A stretch of DNA of 7,877 nucleotides from an uncultured Propioniciclava sp. (lineage in GTDB: Bacteria > Actinomycetota > Actinomycetes > Propionibacteriales > Propionibacteriaceae), in assembly GCA_937872005.1 (NCBI GenBank), contig CALMPQ010000144.1:1-7877 (forward strand). The letters run 5' to 3'. The position numbers were made by a program, and so were the translations under genes. This document shows, one piece after another, positions 5,259-7,877 of the stretch. Under the pieces are notes generated by a model, which made no database searches, was not told the DNA's origin, and worked only from the letters and a program-made list of their open reading frames with translations. Within the stretch, counting starts at the first letter, position 1, and each line of letters begins with the position of its first letter.

Positions 5259-7249
5259 GCGGGCAGGAAGATCCGCACGGCGACGAGCGCGAGGAAGGCA
5301 TGTCGGCGTGCGGGTGTGACGCCCCCATTGCCACGGCGCCTGGCGACGACGACGCGGTGGACCACCTGTGGCAGGTGCGTGACATCCAGCTGGGGTTGGT
5401 GTCCGGCGTCCTGCTGCTGGCCGGTTTCCTGACCGGCCTGGCCGGATGGGAAACGGTCAGGCTCGTCCTCAGCGGGGTGGCGTTGCTGGTCGGCGGGTCG
5501 ACGTTCATACCGGGTGCGTTGAAGAAGCTCGCCAAGGGCAAGCTGGGAGTGGGTCTACTGATGACCATCGGCGCCGTGGGCGCCACCCTCCTGGGCCAGG
5601 TCGAGGAAGCCGCGACCTTGGCGTTCCTGTTCTCCCTCAGCGAGGGCCTGGAGGACTACTCGCTGGCCAGGACCCGGCACAGTTTGCGCGCCCTGCTTGA
5701 CCTGGTCCCCCGGCAGGCCACCGTGCTGCGCGACGGCGACGAGGTTGTCGTCGATCCCGACGAGCTCATCCTGGGCGACCTGATGGTGGTCAAGCCGGGC
5801 GAACGGCTCGCCACCGACGGCGTCATCCGCACCGGACGGACAGCCTTGGACACCTCGGCGATCACCGGCGAATCCATGCCGATCGAGGTCGGCCCCTCCG
5901 ACGAGGTGTACGCCGGTGCGATCAACGGCACCGGCATCCTCGAGGTGGAGGTGACCTCGACCGCGGACAACAACTCGCTGGCCCGAATCGTGCACATCGT
6001 CGAGGCCGAGTCGTCCCGGCGCGGGACCACCCAACGGCTCGCCGACAGGATCGCGAAACCGTTGGTACCGGGGATCCTCATTGCAGCGGCCTTGACTGTG
6101 GTCGCCGGCTTCGCCGTGGGCGACCCCGGCCTGTGGCTGCAACGAGCATTGGTCATGGTGGTCGCCGCGTCCCCCTGCGCCCTGGCCATTTCGGTGCCGG
6201 TCACCGTCGTGGCATCCATCGGGGCGGCCAGCCGGCGCGGCATCCTCGTCAAGGGTGGCGCCGCGATGGAGGTCCTCGGCAAGGTCCGCACCGTCGCCCT
6301 GGACAAGACCGGAACCCTCACCCGCAACCAACCCGTCGTCATCGAGGTGACAACCACCGGCCCGCACACCCGCGAGCAGGTGCTCGCCTGGGCCGCCGCG
6401 CTTGAGGCACGCAGCGAGCACCCCCTCGCCAAAGCCATCCTCGCCGCCACCGAAACCACCACGACCGCCGACGACGTGCAGGCGGCCGTCGGCGCCGGAC
6501 TGACCGGCACCCTGGACGGGCACAGCCTAAGGTTGGGGCGTCCCGGCTGGATCGAGGCAGGCCCACTCGCCGGCGACATCGACCGGATGCAACAAGCCGG
6601 GGCCACCGCCGTCCTCGTCGAGGTCGACGGGCAGACCACCGGCGCAATCGCGGTCCGCGACGAACTCCGCCCCGAAGCCGCCCATGTCGTCGCCCACTTC
6701 CGCTCCCACGGCTACGCCGTCGCGATGCTCACCGGGGACAACCCCACCACCGCCCGAGCCCTCGCCGCCGAGGCCGGGATCACCGACGTGCACGCCGACC
6801 TGCGACCCGAGGATAAGTCGACCATCATCCACAGGCTGCGGGAAAGGGGCCAGGTCACGGCGATGGTCGGCGACGGCGTCAACGACGCCCCCGCGTTGGC
6901 CAGCGCCGACCTGGGCGTGGCCATGGGTGCCATGGGCACCGACGTCGCCATCGAAACCGCCGACGTCGCCCTGATGGGCGACGACCTGCGCCTCCTGCCG
7001 CACGCGTTCGATCACGCCCGCTACACGCGCCGGATCATGCTGCAGAACGTGGTCCTGTCGATCGCGTTGATCGCGGTCCTGATCCCGCTCGCCCTTTTCG
7101 GCGTCCTGGGGTTGGCGGCCGTGGTGCTGGTTCACGAGGTGGCCGAGGTGTTCGTGATCGCCAACGGTGTCCGCGCGGGCCGCACCACCCACCTGCCCAC
7201 CCTCACCGCATTGGCCGACAGGCCCGCCCTGCAAGGAGCGACAGCGTGA
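5255..7249 (+). CDS. ctpG: Heavy-metal P1B-type ATPase, CtpG/CadA-like
   Basis: A 664-residue metal-exporting P-type ATPase of the inner membrane, very similar to what I recall of M. tuberculosis CtpG. There is no N-terminal HMA domain, only a short tail with C19-x-C21. Eight membrane segments are visible (the first about 44-62). The actuator domain has T204-G-E-S207. The transmembrane metal site is S306-P-C308 (AASPCALAISVP), followed by phosphorylation motif D350-K-T-G-T, nucleotide-domain H389-P390, hinge G-D540-G-V-N-D544, and a last segment with H627-E628 (VLVHEVAEVFVIANG). SPC plus a C-terminal-helix HE pair recalls P1B-4 pumps for Co/Cd/Zn rather than the CPC type, so the cargo is inferred as Cd/Co/Zn/Pb-like divalent metal. 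GTG at 5255 overlaps the sensor stop (GTGA). ATG at 5300, with GAGG 5 bases upstream, is a good alternative giving 649 residues. Its stop again overlaps the next start. Confidence 0.93.
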   Translation: MSGQEDPHGDEREEGMSACGCDAPIATAPGDDDAVDHLWQVRDIQLGLVSGVLLLAGFLTGLAGWETVRLVLSGVALLVGGSTFIPGALKKLAKGKLGVGLLMTIGAVGATLLGQVEEAATLAFLFSLSEGLEDYSLARTRHSLRALLDLVPRQATVLRDGDEVVVDPDELILGDLMVVKPGERLATDGVIRTGRTALDTSAITGESMPIEVGPSDEVYAGAINGTGILEVEVTSTADNNSLARIVHIVEAESSRRGTTQRLADRIAKPLVPGILIAAALTVVAGFAVGDPGLWLQRALVMVVAASPCALAISVPVTVVASIGAASRRGILVKGGAAMEVLGKVRTVALDKTGTLTRNQPVVIEVTTTGPHTREQVLAWAAALEARSEHPLAKAILAATETTTTADDVQAAVGAGLTGTLDGHSLRLGRPGWIEAGPLAGDIDRMQQAGATAVLVEVDGQTTGAIAVRDELRPEAAHVVAHFRSHGYAVAMLTGDNPTTARALAAEAGITDVHADLRPEDKSTIIHRLRERGQVTAMVGDGVNDAPALASADLGVAMGAMGTDVAIETADVALMGDDLRLLPHAFDHARYTRRIMLQNVVLSIALIAVLIPLALFGVLGLAAVVLVHEVAEVFVIANGVRAGRTTHLPTLTALADRPALQGATA

Positions 7250-7877
7250 GCACGGGCCACGACCACGCGCCGCAGGGCACCCATCGGGGCAAGTTGGCGA
7301 TCGCGTTCGGGATCACTGCCACCATCCTGGTCGCCGAGCTCATCGGCGCGTGGTGGACCAACAGCCTGGCGCTGTTGGTCGACGCCGGCCACATGCTCAC
7401 CGACGCCTCGGGCCTGCTGATGGCGCTCATCGCCGCAAACCTCGCCCTTCGTCCACCCACCCCCGAACGCACCTGGGGTTGGCGGCGCTCCGAAGTGCTG
7501 GCCGCTGGAGCCCAAGCCGCGGTCCTGCTCGGGGTCGGGGTGTACGCGTTCGTCGAGGGTGTTCGGCGCCTGTGGACGCCCCCGGAGGTCACCGCCGGCG
7601 GGCTGCTGGTGTTCGGCGTCGTCGGTCTGGTCGGCAACATCGTCTCGATGCTGGTACTCAGCTCGGGCCGCGGTGCGAACCTCAACATGCGCGCCGCCTT
7701 CCTTGAGGTCGTCAACGACGCCCTCGGGTCGGTGGCGGTGATCGTGAGCGCGGTCGTCATTGCGCTGACAGGGTGGACCCGGATCGACGCCCTCGCAGGC
7801 ATGCTGATCGCGACCCTGATCGTGCCGCGGGCGATCACCATCCTGCGGGAGGCGGGGAGCATCCTGCTGGAGTCCAC
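7246..7877 (+). CDS. Cation diffusion facilitator (CzcD/ZitB-like) metal exporter, 3' end cut by window
   Basis: The first 210 residues of a CDF transporter, a proton-driven dimeric exporter of Zn/Cd/Co-type ions across the cytoplasmic membrane. A short His-containing N-terminus (MSTGHDHAPQGTH) precedes the membrane domain. The first half-site in helix II is H49-x-x-x-D53 (LVDAGHMLTDASG), as in zinc transporters. The second, in helix V, reads E154-x-x-x-D158 (AFLEVVNDALGSVA), where H-x-x-x-D is usual. Five or six membrane segments are visible, and the C-terminal cytoplasmic domain lies beyond the window. GTG at 7246 overlaps the ATPase stop (GTGA), and GGAG at 7234-7237 is a suitable ribosome site. 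Co-transcription with the sensor and the ATPase suggests a second export route for the same metals. Identity as a CDF is secure; ion specificity is not. Confidence 0.9.
   Translation, partial: MSTGHDHAPQGTHRGKLAIAFGITATILVAELIGAWWTNSLALLVDAGHMLTDASGLLMALIAANLALRPPTPERTWGWRRSEVLAAGAQAAVLLGVGVYAFVEGVRRLWTPPEVTAGGLLVFGVVGLVGNIVSMLVLSSGRGANLNMRAAFLEVVNDALGSVAVIVSAVVIALTGWTRIDALAGMLIATLIVPRAITILREAGSILLES

Noticed and set aside
5555..6639. Two long minus-strand frames (322 and 327 codons) inside the P-type ATPase gene
   Set aside because: The plus strand carries all P-type ATPase motifs. The antisense frames give low-complexity Gly/His/Asp or Ser/Arg/Thr sequence with no recognisable fold.
6527..7234. 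235-codon minus-strand frame opposite the ATPase C-terminal half
   Set aside because: It is a Gly/Val/Asp/Gln-rich shadow of the GDGVND region with no independent support.

Overview
The window reads as accessory (island-type) DNA from a high-GC Gram-positive bacterium, most likely an actinobacterium. Support: strongly GC-biased third codon positions, very long antisense shadow ORFs, GTG starts, leaderless-looking starts, and protein families typical of actinobacteria (a CmtR/CtpG-like metal sensor and pump, a leaderless XRE-regulator/nucleotidyltransferase pair, a XerC/D-like integrase). The genus cannot be fixed from this sequence alone.

Layout. (1) 47-1281: a two-gene plus-strand operon with an ATGA overlap. 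It encodes an XRE-type DNA-binding protein and a nucleotidyltransferase-fold protein, an arrangement like AbiE/MenAT-type toxin-antitoxin pairs. (2) 1330-2250, minus strand: a tyrosine recombinase with all catalytic residues. (3) 2405-3532, plus: a 375-residue protein with an N-terminal PD-(D/E)XK nuclease core related to NucS/DUF91 and a C-terminal part I do not recognise. (4) 3801-4148: a small winged-helix regulator behind a 25-bp imperfect palindrome. (5) 4149-4535: a non-coding stretch with a strong hairpin and, near its end, a perfect 14-bp palindrome. (6) 4536-4763: an excisionase-like HTH protein. (7) 4842 to the window end: a metal-resistance operon of CmtR-like ArsR sensor, SPC-type P1B ATPase and CDF exporter. 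The CDF gene is cut by the window end.

How it fits together. The integrase and the excisionase-like protein suggest a mobile or formerly mobile element. Its cargo would be a candidate toxin-antitoxin pair, a candidate defence nuclease and a divalent-metal efflux module. In the metal operon the sensor very probably represses its own leaderless promoter, because a near-perfect palindrome lies directly over its start codon. Both downstream transporter genes start within the stop codon of the preceding gene, so the three products are likely translationally coupled. The metal genes themselves belong to known families. The least explained parts are the nuclease C-terminus, the non-coding stretch before the excisionase, and the altered metal-site residue in the CDF protein.
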